Origin: an uncultured Pelagibacteraceae bacterium
GTDB taxonomy: Bacteria > Pseudomonadota > Alphaproteobacteria > Pelagibacterales > Pelagibacteraceae
Direction: 5' to 3'
Length of the DNA stretch: 64,000 nt
NCBI GenBank assembly: GCA_902557215.1
Contig: CACDZM010000002.1
Span: 1-64,000, forward strand
Under the pieces are notes generated by a model. It did no database searches. It was not told where the DNA came from and saw only the letters and a program-made list of their open reading frames with translations. Below, piece after piece: positions 52,241-62,660 of the stretch. The translations under genes were made by a program, and so were the position numbers. Numbering within the stretch: the stretch's first letter is position 1; each line of letters opens with the position of its first letter.

Positions 52241-53777
52241 TTTTTATTCTATTAAATAATAAGATTAAGAAAATATACAGCAAAATCAATAAAACAAAAA
52301 TTTTATTTCCATATTGTGAAAATAATGTTGGCTTTATTTTTTTTGTTTTATCTAAATCAATATAACCTGATTTTCCAAATTCTATATTTTGTTCTACAAC
52401 CCCTAGTGGGTTAATTATAGCTGCAATTCCATTATTTGATGATCTAAGAACATACTTTCCACTTTCTATAGCTCTAAAAATACTATGAGAAAAATGTTGT
52501 TTTGGTCCAATAGATTTTCCAAACCATCCATCCTCTGAGATATTAATTATTAGATCAAAATTAGAGTCTGTGAATAATTTACCTGAATAAATTATTTCAT
52601 AGCAAATTAAGGGTAATATTCTTAATGAAAAATTTTTTTGCTTTATTTCAATGATATCTCTTTTAAATCCACTCGAAAAAGATTGATAGTTGTTAGTTAA
52701 AGATCTTAGTCCAATATTTTTCAAAACATTTTCGATAGGCAAAAACTCACCAAATGGAACTAAATTGATTTTATTATAAGAATTAATTAAATTTAAATTA
52801 GCATCGTAAACTGAAAAGGTGTTGAAATATTTTTTAGAACCATTTTTAATCACCTGGCTATTTATTCCAATTATAAATATATGATTTTCATTAAAATTTT
52901 CCTCAAAAAGCCATTTATATTCAATTAAGCCTCCCTGTGTTATGTCTGGAACAATACCTTCGGGCCAGATAAATATAGTTTTAGCATTTTGATCCGGTTT
53001 ACTAATCTTTATTAAGTCTCTGATAATTACAACTGGGTCCACTTCTGAATAGAATCTTTCAAGACCTATCTGAGAACTAATAACCCTAATTTTATAATTA
53101 AAATTTTTATTTACTGTATTATCAAATTCTTTTTTGTACATTGATCCATAAATAAAAATAAGAATTACTGTAAAAAAAATCGAAATATTAAAAGCTAATG
53201 CTCTATTTGTATTTTTAATAAAAAAAATTGCTGGGCAGGTAAAAACTAAAATACAGAACAAATTAAATCCGTAGGTCCCAGTTATTGAAATTACGCTTAT
53301 AAATTCTAACTGATTTGAAAAACTATAAGCAATCAAATTCCAAGGAAATCCGGTTAAAACCGTTCCTCGGGCAAATTCTAAAACTCCAAAGACAAGAGAA
53401 AACCATAATAGTGATCCCAAAACATTTTTTGGTTTAAAACTTAAAAATATAAAAGAAATTATTCCATAAAATAGTGCTAAAAAAGATGGTATTAAAAAAA
53501 TAGTTAAAGGAATTAAAAACTTATAATTCTGATCAAATGTCAAAGAAATCGATATCCAATACAAATTTGTTAAGAAGTAACCAAAGCCAAATATCCAGCC
53601 ATAAACAAAAAAAAGTTTTTTATTTTTCAGATTATTTGATTTTTTAATCAAATAATAAAAAAACAAAGAAAAAGTGAGAAAATTTATTAAGAAGTAGTTA
53701 AAAGGTGGCAAACTTAAAGAGGTTAGAGCTCCTAAAAGAGCTAAAAATATCAACTCGATATATAATTTCTTACTCAA
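52233..53777 (-). CDS. lnt: Apolipoprotein N-acyltransferase
   Basis: Adds the third acyl chain to lipoproteins in the inner membrane, 514 residues. About six membrane segments fill residues 1-205, and a periplasmic nitrilase domain follows. The catalytic Glu is in IWPEGIVPD near 270, Lys in [15 protein letters not shown] near 335, and Cys in [10 protein letters not shown] near 388. The start is TTG at 53777, overlapping the ybeY stop as TTGA. Substrates would include the LptM-like lipoprotein encoded at 25530. Confidence 0.94.
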   Translation of the reverse strand: MSKKLYIELIFLALLGALTSLSLPPFNYFLINFLTFSLFFYYLIKKSNNLKNKKLFFVYGWIFGFGYFLTNLYWISISLTFDQNYKFLIPLTIFLIPSFLALFYGIISFIFLSFKPKNVLGSLLWFSLVFGVLEFARGTVLTGFPWNLIAYSFSNQLEFISVISITGTYGFNLFCILVFTCPAIFFIKNTNRALAFNISIFFTVILIFIYGSMYKKEFDNTVNKNFNYKIRVISSQIGLERFYSEVDPVVIIRDLIKISKPDQNAKTIFIWPEGIVPDITQGGLIEYKWLFEENFNENHIFIIGINSQVIKNGSKKYFNTFSVYDANLNLINSYNKINLVPFGEFLPIENVLKNIGLRSLTNNYQSFSSGFKRDIIEIKQKNFSLRILPLICYEIIYSGKLFTDSNFDLIINISEDGWFGKSIGPKQHFSHSIFRAIESGKYVLRSSNNGIAAIINPLGVVEQNIEFGKSGYIDLDKTKKIKPTLFSQYGNKIFVLLILLYIFLILLFNRIKNE

Positions 53778-54235
53778 TTTAATTTTGAAATTACAGATTG
53801 ATATATAAATTTTTCTTCTTTTAACATTTTTTTGTAGTCTGCATCTCGAACATGATTAAAACTCAATAGATGCAAAAAACCATGAATGAAAGTCTTTATA
53901 AGCTTTTTTCTAAAGGACTCGTTATTTTGTGATTTTGGTTTATCAATGAAATTATAACTTATAATTATATCTCCAAGATATGTTTCTTTAGTAATTTTTA
54001 ATTTATTGCTAAATGGAAATGACAAAATATCAGTTGATTTATTCTTATCTCTAAAATTTCTGTTGAGTTTTTTAATACTTTTATTATTAGATAACAAAAG
54101 AGTTAAGCTAATCTTTTTATTTAAAAATTTGTATCTTTTTGGAAATGATTTACAAATTTTATTAAAAAATAACTTTTTATTTTTTAGTCTATTGGACCAA
54201 GCCCTCTCATTAGAGAAGACAAAAATATTAATCAT
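53774..54235 (-). CDS. ybeY: Endoribonuclease YbeY
   Basis: Metal-dependent RNase of 16S rRNA maturation and ribosome quality control, 153 residues. The metal site is HGFLHLLSFNHVRD near residue 120, which keeps all three His of the HGxLHLxGxxH motif but has Ser in place of the Gly. YLGDIIISYNFI near 80 is typical. It overlaps phoH by eight bases. The corC/ybeX gene that commonly follows is absent and lnt comes next. Confidence 0.94.
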   Translation of the reverse strand: MINIFVFSNERAWSNRLKNKKLFFNKICKSFPKRYKFLNKKISLTLLLSNNKSIKKLNRNFRDKNKSTDILSFPFSNKLKITKETYLGDIIISYNFIDKPKSQNNESFRKKLIKTFIHGFLHLLSFNHVRDADYKKMLKEEKFIYQSVISKLN

Positions 54236-55223
54236 TTTTTGAATATGCTTTAACTATTTTAGATACTAACGGATGTCGCACAACATCAGAATGATCAAAA
54301 TCAACAACTGATATTTCATCTAAATGCCCAAGTAACTTTTTTGATCTAACCAAACCAGATACACTCTTATTTGGTAGATCTATTTGCGAAGGATCTCCAT
54401 TAACAACTATTTTTGAATTTTCTCCAATACGAGTTAAAAACATCTTAATTTGGGTATCAGTTGCATTTTGAGCTTCATCTAAAATAGCAAATGAATTTTT
54501 TAATGTTCTACCTCTCATAAAAGCTAAAGGTGCGATTTCGATATCTCCAATTTCTATCATTCTTTGAATTTTCTCAAAATCAAATAAATCATAGAGCGAG
54601 TCATATAAAGGTCTGAGATAAGGATCTACTTTCTCTTTCATATCTCCAGGTAAAAAACCTAGCCTTTCACCAGCCTCTACAGCTGGCCTAGATAGAATAA
54701 TTCTTTCGATTTTCTTTTCTAGCAACATTGTTAAACCAACAGCAACAGCTAAAAAAGTTTTGCCCGTTCCTGCTGGGCCTGCAGAAATAATTATATCACT
54801 TTGTCTTAATGCTCTTACGTAGCTCTTTTGCTTTTCAGATCTAGGAATAATAGACTTTTTTGGTGTTTTGATAATATCGGTAATATTATTATTCTTAACT
54901 TTCTCATTAATCATAAATTTATCTACAGATGAGAGGATATCTTTATGTTCTATAGATCCATTATTGACGAATTGATTTGCTAAAAACTTTATCGCATTTT
55001 TTAATATTTCGTTATTTTCTGGTTTAGATTTAATTAATATTGAATTACCTCTAGAATATAAATTTGCTTGGGTAATTTTTTCAAGTTCTTTTAAATTTTT
55101 ATTAAACTCCCCAACAACACCCATTAATAAATCATTGTCATGAAAAATAACACTTAGTGAATTGTTATCTGAATAAACAAATTTTAAGGATGCATTAATA
55201 TTTTTTTTTAATATTCCAGTCAA
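54228..55223 (-). CDS. phoH: PhoH-like ATPase (YbeZ)
   Basis: A 331-residue P-loop NTPase. An N-terminal KH-like region (about 1-95) is followed by the PhoH core: SAGPAGTGKTFLAVAVGL near residue 152, SRPAVEAGERLGFLPGDMKEKVDPYLRPLYD near 180, FAILDEAQNAT near 248 and NGDPSQIDLP near 275. YbeZ works with YbeY in RNA metabolism. The start is TTG, two bases after the miaB stop. Confidence 0.92.
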   Translation of the reverse strand: MTGILKKNINASLKFVYSDNNSLSVIFHDNDLLMGVVGEFNKNLKELEKITQANLYSRGNSILIKSKPENNEILKNAIKFLANQFVNNGSIEHKDILSSVDKFMINEKVKNNNITDIIKTPKKSIIPRSEKQKSYVRALRQSDIIISAGPAGTGKTFLAVAVGLTMLLEKKIERIILSRPAVEAGERLGFLPGDMKEKVDPYLRPLYDSLYDLFDFEKIQRMIEIGDIEIAPLAFMRGRTLKNSFAILDEAQNATDTQIKMFLTRIGENSKIVVNGDPSQIDLPNKSVSGLVRSKKLLGHLDEISVVDFDHSDVVRHPLVSKIVKAYSKND

Positions 55224-55225
55224 TT

Positions 55226-56551
55226 TTATGCCACCTTTTGATCTAAATTATCAATCACTGTTCCAAATAACGTATTTCTATTACTTTTGTTAATTTTAAT
55301 TTTGAGAATTTTTCCAATATCTTTTTTGCTACCCTTAAATATTACGGGTGTCATATATTCTGATCTTCCAAAAACTTTAGTTCTATCTTCAGTTAGATTC
55401 TCTGTTAATACGTTTATTATTTTATTTTCTAAAGATTTATTTTTTTCTATTTGGTTTTTAAAAAGAGTCTCTTGAACTTTCTCTAAACGCTTTAATGAAA
55501 TTTTTTTATCAATTGTCTTCAAACTTTCGGCCACTGTACCTGGTCTGGGGCTAAATATAAATGAATAAGAATTAATAAATCTAACTTCTTTAATTAAATT
55601 TAATGTTTTTATAAAATCTTTTTCTTCCTCACCAGGATACGCAATGATAAAATCACTGGAGAACTCTACTAGTGGATTTATTTTTTTTAATCTTTCAAAA
55701 GTTTTTAAATAGTCTTCAATAGTATGTTTTCTATTCATTAAATTTAAGATTTTATCAGAGCCACTTTGAACAGGAAGATGAATTAATGGCATAAGTTTTT
55801 TTGAGTCTTTATAAACTTCAATTAAATCATCTGTCATATCTTTGGGATGAGAAGTGGTAAATCTTATTCTTTCGATATCTTTAATTTTTTCTATCTCATT
55901 AATGATGTTTGATAATCTTTGGTTTTTGTAATTGTACGCATTTACATTTTGACCTAACAATATAATCTCCTTGGATCCTTGGTCTACTAAATTTTTAGCC
56001 TCAGTTATTATTTGATCAAAAGGTCTTGAATATTCTGGCCCTCTTGTGTAAGGCACAACACAAAAATGACAAAACTTATCACAGCCCTCTTGAATCGTTA
56101 AGAATGAGGTTGCTTTGCCAACTTTATTTTTAATTCTGCTCAAATACTCAAACTTAGTTACTGCATCAAACTCTGTTTCTTCAACTTTTTCTTTTCCAGT
56201 AAAATTTAAAATTGTATCATTAATTTTATGATAAGCTTGAGGTCCTAAGATAAGGTCTATGTAAGGCTCTCTTTTCAACATTTCTTTATTTTCAGCTTGG
56301 GCTACACATCCAACTACTATAACTAAGGGTTTTTTTTTTAATCTAAAAATCTTTTTTACTCTACCAATTTCATGATAAACTTTTTCACTAGCTTTATCTC
56401 TGATATGGCAAGTATTTAAAAGATAACAATCTGCATCTTGACATTTATCTGTTTTTTCAAAACCAATTTCTTTTACTACATCATAGATACGTTTTGAATC
56501 ATATTCATTCATTTGACAACCAAATGTCTTTATAAAAATTCTTTTGCTCAT
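55226..56551 (-). CDS. miaB: tRNA-2-methylthio-N6-dimethylallyladenosine synthase
   Basis: Radical-SAM methylthiotransferase for A37 of tRNAs reading U-starting codons, 441 residues. The N-terminal UPF0004 domain has Cys residues in KTFGCQMNEYDS near 11, NTCHIRD near 48 and VGCVAQAE near 82. The radical-SAM CXXXCXXC is GCDKFCHFCVVPYTRG near 158. The C-terminal TRAM domain is present. Follows fur by 7 bp. Confidence 0.97.
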   Translation of the reverse strand: MSKRIFIKTFGCQMNEYDSKRIYDVVKEIGFEKTDKCQDADCYLLNTCHIRDKASEKVYHEIGRVKKIFRLKKKPLVIVVGCVAQAENKEMLKREPYIDLILGPQAYHKINDTILNFTGKEKVEETEFDAVTKFEYLSRIKNKVGKATSFLTIQEGCDKFCHFCVVPYTRGPEYSRPFDQIITEAKNLVDQGSKEIILLGQNVNAYNYKNQRLSNIINEIEKIKDIERIRFTTSHPKDMTDDLIEVYKDSKKLMPLIHLPVQSGSDKILNLMNRKHTIEDYLKTFERLKKINPLVEFSSDFIIAYPGEEEKDFIKTLNLIKEVRFINSYSFIFSPRPGTVAESLKTIDKKISLKRLEKVQETLFKNQIEKNKSLENKIINVLTENLTEDRTKVFGRSEYMTPVIFKGSKKDIGKILKIKINKSNRNTLFGTVIDNLDQKVA

Positions 56552-56558
56552 TTTATTG

Positions 56559-56978
56559 TTATTTTTTTTTTACTCCATAAAGTTCGAGTCTATGATCAAC
56601 AAGAGTATAGCCATATTTTTCTGCGATTTTTTTCTGGATCTGATTAATTTCTTCATCAACAAATTCTATTATCTCACCAGTTTTAATATCAATTAAATGA
56701 TTATGATCATCATTTAACTCATATCTTGCTTTTCCACCTTTAAAGTCATGCTTTGTCAATATTCCAGCTTCCTCAAAAAGTTTGACAGTTCTATAAACAG
56801 TTGCAATGCTTATTTTAGAATCGATTTTTGACACCCTATTGTATAATTCATCAACATCAGGATGATCCGACTCCCCATAGGCCTCTTTAGACTCAAGAAT
56901 AACTCGCGCTATAGTCTTTCTTTGATCTGTAAGCTTGAGTCCTTTTTTTTGAAACTTTTGCTCTATTTTGTCTGACAT
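56559..56978 (-). CDS. fur: Ferric uptake regulator Fur (Fur/Mur type)
   Basis: A 139-residue Fur-family repressor. The winged helix is LKLTDQRKTIARVILES and SIATVYRTVKLFEEAGILTKH. The dimer/metal domain has YELNDDHNHLIDIKTGEIIEF, which lacks the CXXC structural zinc site often seen after it. Position upstream of miaB and downstream of tsaB is a conserved alphaproteobacterial arrangement. In this class the effector may be manganese (Mur) or iron. It is the natural candidate to bind the tandem sites at 36923-36977. Confidence 0.93.
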   Translation of the reverse strand: MSDKIEQKFQKKGLKLTDQRKTIARVILESKEAYGESDHPDVDELYNRVSKIDSKISIATVYRTVKLFEEAGILTKHDFKGGKARYELNDDHNHLIDIKTGEIIEFVDEEINQIQKKIAEKYGYTLVDHRLELYGVKKK

Positions 56979-56986
56979 AACTAATT

Positions 56987-57373
56987 TTAACTTATATAAA
57001 TAGGATTAATCAAATTTTTTTTAACATTAAATTTATCGCATAGATCGGGAATATTTTCATATTTTATCTCTTTGATATCTTTAAAATACTGAAAACTGAA
57101 ACAATAATAATCTACATCATTGACTAAACAAATTGCTTTTATAACAGAAATTGAATTTCTTATTCCAGCAAAACTCCCTGGTCCTATATTAAGATAAAAT
57201 GTTGAAATATCTTTTATTTTTAGATTTTTCGAATTTAAAAAATCATTTATAAGTAGTATAAATTTCTCATAATTAGTTTTGGTATTTTCATGACTAATAC
57301 TATAAATGTCATTATTACTAATGATCATTAAAAAAATATTTTCTTTAGCAGCATCGACAATTAGTTTGTTCAT
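56987..57373 (-). CDS. tsaB: Minimal TsaB, tRNA t6A-synthesis partner protein
   Basis: TsaB partners TsaD in making t6A37 of tRNA. The N-terminal half is clear: MNKLIVDAAKENIFLMI, then FYLNIGPGSFAGIRNSISVIKAICLV near residue 60-85, the GPGSFTGLR motif with Ala for Thr. At 128 residues it is much shorter than the usual 200-230; most of the C-terminal lobe is gone, but the final NPIYIS resembles the family ending P-x-Y-x-R. The dimerisation motif is kept. rimI, commonly next to it, is absent. Its 5' end overlaps the divergent deacetylase. Confidence 0.85.
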   Translation of the reverse strand: MNKLIVDAAKENIFLMIISNNDIYSISHENTKTNYEKFILLINDFLNSKNLKIKDISTFYLNIGPGSFAGIRNSISVIKAICLVNDVDYYCFSFQYFKDIKEIKYENIPDLCDKFNVKKNLINPIYIS

Positions 57374-58388
57374 AATTTTTTATTTTCTTATTCCAAATTC
57401 TAAAGCACAAGATGAAGGTAGTAAATATTTTTCTAAAGATGAAGGCGTTTTATCAATCATGTATCATCGTTTCGAAGAAAATAAATATCCATCGACTAAT
57501 ATTAAGCTAGATATATTTAAAAAACATTTAGATATAATTAAAAATTCAAAATTCGAACTTTACCATCCTAAAGATTTTGAAACTAATTTTGACAAACCTA
57601 AAAAACAAAAAAAAATTTTAATTACAATTGACGATGCATTTAAATCTTTTTATGAAAACGCTTGGCCGATACTTAAAAAGAACAAAATTCCTTTTTTATT
57701 ATTTGTTTCGACTGAACCTGTTGGCAAAAAAGGATACATGACTTGGAGCCAAATTAAAGAGATTGAAAAAACAGAATTTGGTGTTATTGGACATCATTCA
57801 CATTCTCATGATTATTTAATTGACAAAAAATATGAAGAATTTGTTAAGGACATAAAAAAAGCAGATCAAATTTTTTTAAAAGAATTAGGTTATATCCCAT
57901 CTTTATTTTCTTACCCATTTGGAGAATATTCAAAAGAGATGAGTGAATATATTTCAAAAAACTTTAAACTTTCTTTTGGACAGCATTCAGGTGTGATAGA
58001 TGTTAATAAAGAAAAGTATGAACTTCCAAGATTTCCAATAAATGAAAAATATGGAGAATTAAAAAGATTTAATTCAATTATAAATTATTCTCCTTTAGAA
58101 TATAAAAGTTTAAAACCTTTTGAAAAAAAATTAAATCATCAGAAAAATCCACCCGAGTTCATTGTTGAATTTTTTAAAGGACAAAAAAATTTAGCAAATA
58201 TTAATTGTTATTCAAACGAGGGAAATAAATGGGAGAAGTCTGATATAAAATTTAAGGAAAATAAACTTTTAATTAAATTTAGAGAACCTTTTGTCCCAAG
58301 AAGAGGAAGAATTAATTGTTCTCTCAATGATAATGGGAAGTGGCGATGGTTTGGAACACAATTTACTATTGCTAAGGAATTTAAATAA
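57321..58388 (+). CDS. Secreted polysaccharide deacetylase (NodB homology)
   Basis: A 355-residue carbohydrate esterase 4-like protein with an N-terminal signal (MIIKKIFSLAASTISLFIIF then PNSKA). The deacetylase motifs are ILITIDDAFKSFYENAWPILKK (catalytic Asp pair) near residue 95 and GVIGHHSHSHDYL (metal His pair) near 153, with SYPFGEYSKEM near 192. A C-terminal beta-rich region of about 100 residues has no assignment. ATG at 57306 would add five residues; both starts overlap tsaB head to head. Confidence 0.85.
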   Translation: MIIKKIFSLAASTISLFIIFYFLIPNSKAQDEGSKYFSKDEGVLSIMYHRFEENKYPSTNIKLDIFKKHLDIIKNSKFELYHPKDFETNFDKPKKQKKILITIDDAFKSFYENAWPILKKNKIPFLLFVSTEPVGKKGYMTWSQIKEIEKTEFGVIGHHSHSHDYLIDKKYEEFVKDIKKADQIFLKELGYIPSLFSYPFGEYSKEMSEYISKNFKLSFGQHSGVIDVNKEKYELPRFPINEKYGELKRFNSIINYSPLEYKSLKPFEKKLNHQKNPPEFIVEFFKGQKNLANINCYSNEGNKWEKSDIKFKENKLLIKFREPFVPRRGRINCSLNDNGKWRWFGTQFTIAKEFK

Positions 58389-59499
58389 GACTTTCTAGTT
58401 TTTTACTAGAAGGAAGTAGTTTAGCGTCATCAAAATCTTTTAAGTTATTTTGAGAAATAATCTTTTTTAAAGTCTCAACGTACTTTTGCCCAGTCTCCGC
58501 ATATTTATCTAAATGTTCTGATAAAATTATACTATCTAATTCAACACCCTCATCTCTTAATTTTGCTCTGGCTTTTCTAAACTCTCTATATGTGGAATGA
58601 GTATTTAAATTACGCTGATAGGCTCTTACTGAGGCTTGCAAAACATTAAATTTCATTACTTTGTGACCTTGATCTTTTTCAGCTTCTTTTGGTTTTAAAC
58701 CTTCTCCTGACCAAGTCCACTGGCCAAATAAAGCATTTCCTTCTAACGCAAATCTTGATGTACCCCAACCGGTCTCTTTCGCAGCTTGAGCAATAGCTAA
58801 AGATGTTGGAATTTCATCCATCCTAATTTTTAAAGTTGAAAGGTCCTTGGAAGGTACTCCATATTGTTTAAATTTTTGATTTAACCATTTTTTTTCTAAC
58901 TTAGTATTATTATTTTTGTTAATTATTGTAAAAAGTTTTAGTCTATCAAGTTTTATATTATTATTTTCCTCCAAAATTAAAGGGAGAACTATTTGAATAA
59001 ATAAATTTTTTCTTTTTTTTGTATTTTCTATTTTTCTTATTTCATTTGGTAACCACGTTAAAGCAACAGGTCTGACTAGTTTATTGATTCTTACATCATC
59101 TAAATTATAATTTGTATCCTCAAATAATTGACTAATTGTTGACGCACTAAGTCTTACTGACTCTGTATCTAAATCGTTAAGTGTTAAAATATCAGACAAT
59201 AAATCTTTCTCATCAAAAGCCTCATTCTTATCAATTGTAATTTGATCCTCTTTTCCATTCAACTTATAAACCATTATTTTTCTAGAATCATTTTGAAATT
59301 CATTTGAAAAAATTTCCTGAGTTGCAAAATTAATGAAAATAGGAGCTACATAGAAAAAACCTATTATAGTAAAACAAGCTACCAATGTTCTACCAATTGA
59401 GCTACTTACTCTTTCACCAAACAATTCAATGGTTTCGGTTGTTTTTTTTTTTCTATTAACGTTTAGAAATTTTATCTTTTTAAATTTAAATCGCCTCAA
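58381..59499 (-). CDS. Bax-like glucosaminidase domain membrane protein
   Basis: A 372-residue protein with a basic N-terminus (many Lys/Arg to residue 22), one membrane segment near 37-56 and a periplasmic glucosaminidase domain. SLAIAQAAKETGWGTSRFALEGNALFGQWTW near residue 232-262 holds the putative catalytic Glu and is typical of the Bax/LytG group. ASVRAYQRNLNTHSTYREFRKAR completes it. It would trim peptidoglycan. The start is TTG, overlapping nfuA by 14 bases. The 3' end overlaps the convergent deacetylase gene by eight bases. Confidence 0.85.
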   Translation of the reverse strand: MRRFKFKKIKFLNVNRKKKTTETIELFGERVSSSIGRTLVACFTIIGFFYVAPIFINFATQEIFSNEFQNDSRKIMVYKLNGKEDQITIDKNEAFDEKDLLSDILTLNDLDTESVRLSASTISQLFEDTNYNLDDVRINKLVRPVALTWLPNEIRKIENTKKRKNLFIQIVLPLILEENNNIKLDRLKLFTIINKNNNTKLEKKWLNQKFKQYGVPSKDLSTLKIRMDEIPTSLAIAQAAKETGWGTSRFALEGNALFGQWTWSGEGLKPKEAEKDQGHKVMKFNVLQASVRAYQRNLNTHSTYREFRKARAKLRDEGVELDSIILSEHLDKYAETGQKYVETLKKIISQNNLKDFDDAKLLPSSKKLESLI

Positions 59500-60025
59500 C
59501 CTCTTTCACCTCTCTAATATAATGTTTTAAAAGATTTTGAACTCCTTGTTTTAATGTTAAAGTAGAGCTAGGGCAGCCTGAACAACTACCTTGTAGTTGA
59601 ACCTTAACTACTCCATCTTCAAAACTTTTAAATTTTATATCTCCTCCATCTCTGGATACTGCTGGACGTATTTTTTCATCTAAAATTTTAATTATATTTT
59701 TTTCGATCTCTGAAAGGCTAATTTTGTCATCATTCTGCTTGTTATCTAAAACAAAATTCTTACCCTTGGAATAGAAATCATTTATTAATGAAATTATTAT
59801 ATGCTTAATTTCCTCCCAACTTACATTTTCTAGTTTATTAACTGAAATAAAGTCACTTGCTAATAAGATACCCTCAACTCCATTTACTGAGAGTATATTT
59901 TTTACTAGTTCATTATCAATTTTATCTTTTTTAGTTACTTCAATAGTGCCAATATTTGAGACTTGTTTCCCAGGCAAAAATTTAAGGGAATTAGGATTTG
60001 GGGTTACTTCTGTTTGAATAAACAT
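59486..60025 (-). CDS. NfuA-type iron-sulfur carrier (NifU C-terminal domain)
   Basis: A 179-residue Fe-S scaffold/carrier. The N-terminal Nfu domain (about 1-85: IQTEVTPNPNSLKFLPGKQV) is followed by the NifU-like domain (about 105-175) with the cluster-binding CXXC in QGSCSGCPSSTLTLKQGVQNLL near residue 148. This two-domain type is the alphaproteobacterial and mitochondrial Nfu1. It would supply clusters to proteins such as LipA, MiaB and GltBD. Overlaps the Bax-like gene. Confidence 0.92.
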   Translation of the reverse strand: MFIQTEVTPNPNSLKFLPGKQVSNIGTIEVTKKDKIDNELVKNILSVNGVEGILLASDFISVNKLENVSWEEIKHIIISLINDFYSKGKNFVLDNKQNDDKISLSEIEKNIIKILDEKIRPAVSRDGGDIKFKSFEDGVVKVQLQGSCSGCPSSTLTLKQGVQNLLKHYIREVKEVEAI

Positions 60026-60076
60026 ATTTAATATATAATCAATAATTTAAAAATATAAACTGTAAATTTATATGAT

Positions 60077-61078
60077 TTAAAAACCAATTATATCGTAGAT
60101 TTCTTTAATTTTTTTAGAAGCTATATTGTCAGCTTCTTTATAACCATCCTCTAATATTTTATCTAAGTAACTTTTTTCTTTTAACAATCTTTTTATCTCA
60201 TCAGATATAGGGCTTAGTTTATCTATTAAAATCTGAGATAAATTTTCTTTGAATTCTGAAAAATTTTTACCTGAAAATTTTTGAATTGAGCTCTCTAAAG
60301 ATGAATTAGAAATACTTGAGTAAATACCAATTAAGTTTCTGGCCTCTGGTCTATCATCGAGTTCTTTTACAGTTGATGGTATTGGCAGTGAGTCAGTTTT
60401 CGCTTTTTTTATTTTATTTGATATTTTATCATTTCCATCTGTTAGGTTGATGCGACTTAAATCTGATAATTCTGATTTACTCATTTTTTTTAACCCATCT
60501 TTAAGACTCATTATCCTCGAAAATTCTTTTTGAATTAAAGGTTCAGGTATTTTAAAAAAATTCTCAACTTTAAAATCATTATTAAATTTTTGTGCAATAT
60601 CTCTACAAAGTTCTAAATGTTGTTTTTGATCATTCCCGACAGGAACATGTGTAGAATCGTACAGCAAAATATCTGCTGCCATTAAAATAGGATAAGAATA
60701 GAGCCCTACACTTGCATTCTCTTTATCTTTTCCTGCTTTTTCCTTAAACTGAGTCATTCTATTTAACCAACCCATCCTTGCTACACAGCTCAATATCCAT
60801 GCTGTTTCTGAGTGTGCAGCTACTTTAGACTGATTGAAAATTATACTTTTTTTTGGATCTATGCCACAAGCTATAAAAGTTGCCACTGTTTCACGTATAT
60901 TCTCTCTAAGTCTTATAGGGTCTTGGGCTATAGTTATAGCATGTAAATCCACTACACAAAAAATACATTCATTTTTGTTATCATTATTTAAACTAACAAA
61001 GTTCTTAATTGCTCCCAAATAGTTTCCTAGATGGAGGTTTCCAGTCGGCTGAACCCCTGAAAAAATTTTTTTTTTCAT
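60077..61078 (-). CDS. trpS: Tryptophanyl-tRNA synthetase
   Basis: Class I aminoacyl-tRNA synthetase, 333 residues. The HIGH-type motif is [17 protein letters not shown] near residue 7-23, and KMSKS is LKKMSKSE near 201. [16 protein letters not shown] near 152 is the TrpRS-specific segment. It starts two bases after the murJ stop, on the same strand. Confidence 0.97.
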   Translation of the reverse strand: MKKKIFSGVQPTGNLHLGNYLGAIKNFVSLNNDNKNECIFCVVDLHAITIAQDPIRLRENIRETVATFIACGIDPKKSIIFNQSKVAAHSETAWILSCVARMGWLNRMTQFKEKAGKDKENASVGLYSYPILMAADILLYDSTHVPVGNDQKQHLELCRDIAQKFNNDFKVENFFKIPEPLIQKEFSRIMSLKDGLKKMSKSELSDLSRINLTDGNDKISNKIKKAKTDSLPIPSTVKELDDRPEARNLIGIYSSISNSSLESSIQKFSGKNFSEFKENLSQILIDKLSPISDEIKRLLKEKSYLDKILEDGYKEADNIASKKIKEIYDIIGF

Positions 61079-61080
61079 AA

Positions 61081-62610
61081 TTAATATTTTAATTTAATAT
61101 CATTATATTTAAAAGCTTTGATAGTTAATGACAATATTAAATAAAATAAAAGGGTCAAAAAAACAGTTAATATTAAATAAAAAGATTTAAAAGTATGTTC
61201 GTAAGATAATTGATTTTCAAAAAATAAAATTGAATACTTAAAAAATATTCCCATCAAAAAAGAAGCAAAAATTATTTTAGTAAATCTTATAAAAAAACTT
61301 TTATTAAACTCAAATAAATTATCTTTTTTTAAACAGATAAATAATAATAATGAATTAAACCATGAAGAAATAGTTGTTGATATTGGAATAACGATAAAAC
61401 CAAAACTTTCAAAATAATATACACTGATACTAATATTAAGAGCCACAGAAATGACAGAAATATAAAATGGAGTTTTCGTATCATTGTTAGCAAAGAAAAA
61501 AGTAGAAAAAACTTTTATAAATGCGAAAGCTGGTAATCCTAATCCAAAATAATAGAGGGCTTTTGACGAATTGACTACCGCTTCCTCACTAAAAGAGCCA
61601 TACCCAAACAAAGCTGAAATAATTTCTTCTGAGCCCACAAACAAAGCCGCTGATGCAGGTAAACTTAAAAACATACAAATTTCTAAAGCTTTATTTTGAA
61701 TGTTTATAATTTTGTTTTTTTTTTTTAAAAATACATGTTTTGATAATTGGGGTAAAACCACTACACCTATAGCTATTCCTGCAATTGCTAAATTAATTTG
61801 ATATATTCTATCAGCATAATAAAGATAAGATACTGCGCTTGACTGAAATGAAGCTATAATTGTGCCAACAAGTATGTTTACCTGGGTTACTCCTGAAGAA
61901 AAAATACTAGGTAAAAGTTTTTTAAAAAAAAATTTAACTTTATTAGTTATTCTAATTTTAAAATCTAATTTAATTACATAAAATTTTTTTACAAAATGGT
62001 ATAAAAAGATAAATTGCAACAACCCAGCTACAGAAACGCCCCAGGAAAGAATATAAATTAGATCATCATTTAAATAATTTCCAAAAAATAATATTGAAAT
62101 TAATACTATATTCAAAATAATTGGTGCCGCTGAAGCAGCTGCAAATTTATTATGAGAGTTTAAAATTGCACCAAAAAAAGATGATAAACTCACAACCATT
62201 AAAAATGGAAAAGTTATTCTAGTTAAAGTAATAGCAAGCTCCATTTTATCTGTATCATTGGTGAAGCCTGGAGCAATCAAACTAACAAATAGAGGCATAA
62301 AAAGCTCAATTACTAGAACCAAGAAAAATAAACTAAATAATAATATTTTGAAAACTTGATTAGCAAATAATTGGGATTTCTCTTTACTTGCTACTAATTC
62401 AGAAGTGTAGCTAGGAACAAAAGCAGCATTAAATGTTCCCTCAGCAAATAACCTCCTAAATGTATTTGGTATTCTAAAAGCAACAAAAAAAGCATCTGCT
62501 AACAAACTTGTTCCAAGAAAAATAGCAATTAAAACATCTCTTAAATATCCAAGTAATCTACTAATTATAGTATAAAAACCAAAAGTCCCTGTTGACTTAA
62601 CTAAATTCAT
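61081..62610 (-). CDS. murJ: Lipid II flippase MurJ
   Basis: Inner-membrane flippase of peptidoglycan precursors, 509 residues, with about 14 membrane segments. [25 protein letters not shown] at the N-terminus and [27 protein letters not shown] near residue 40-67 are the MurJ/MviN signatures, including the essential Arg cluster. Pairs with uppP at the other end of the window in the lipid-carrier cycle. Divergent from maeB across 50 bp. Confidence 0.96.
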   Translation of the reverse strand: MNLVKSTGTFGFYTIISRLLGYLRDVLIAIFLGTSLLADAFFVAFRIPNTFRRLFAEGTFNAAFVPSYTSELVASKEKSQLFANQVFKILLFSLFFLVLVIELFMPLFVSLIAPGFTNDTDKMELAITLTRITFPFLMVVSLSSFFGAILNSHNKFAAASAAPIILNIVLISILFFGNYLNDDLIYILSWGVSVAGLLQFIFLYHFVKKFYVIKLDFKIRITNKVKFFFKKLLPSIFSSGVTQVNILVGTIIASFQSSAVSYLYYADRIYQINLAIAGIAIGVVVLPQLSKHVFLKKKNKIINIQNKALEICMFLSLPASAALFVGSEEIISALFGYGSFSEEAVVNSSKALYYFGLGLPAFAFIKVFSTFFFANNDTKTPFYISVISVALNISISVYYFESFGFIVIPISTTISSWFNSLLLFICLKKDNLFEFNKSFFIRFTKIIFASFLMGIFFKYSILFFENQLSYEHTFKSFYLILTVFLTLLFYLILSLTIKAFKYNDIKLKY

Positions 62611-62660
62611 AAATCATATTAGTCTTAAATTTACCTCATTTGTACACCTAATTAACCTAA

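Noticed and set aside
58394-58412. TTCTAGT/ACTAGAA hairpin at the end of the Bax-like gene
   Set aside because: It lies inside coding sequence and has no T tract in either direction, so a terminator call is not justified.
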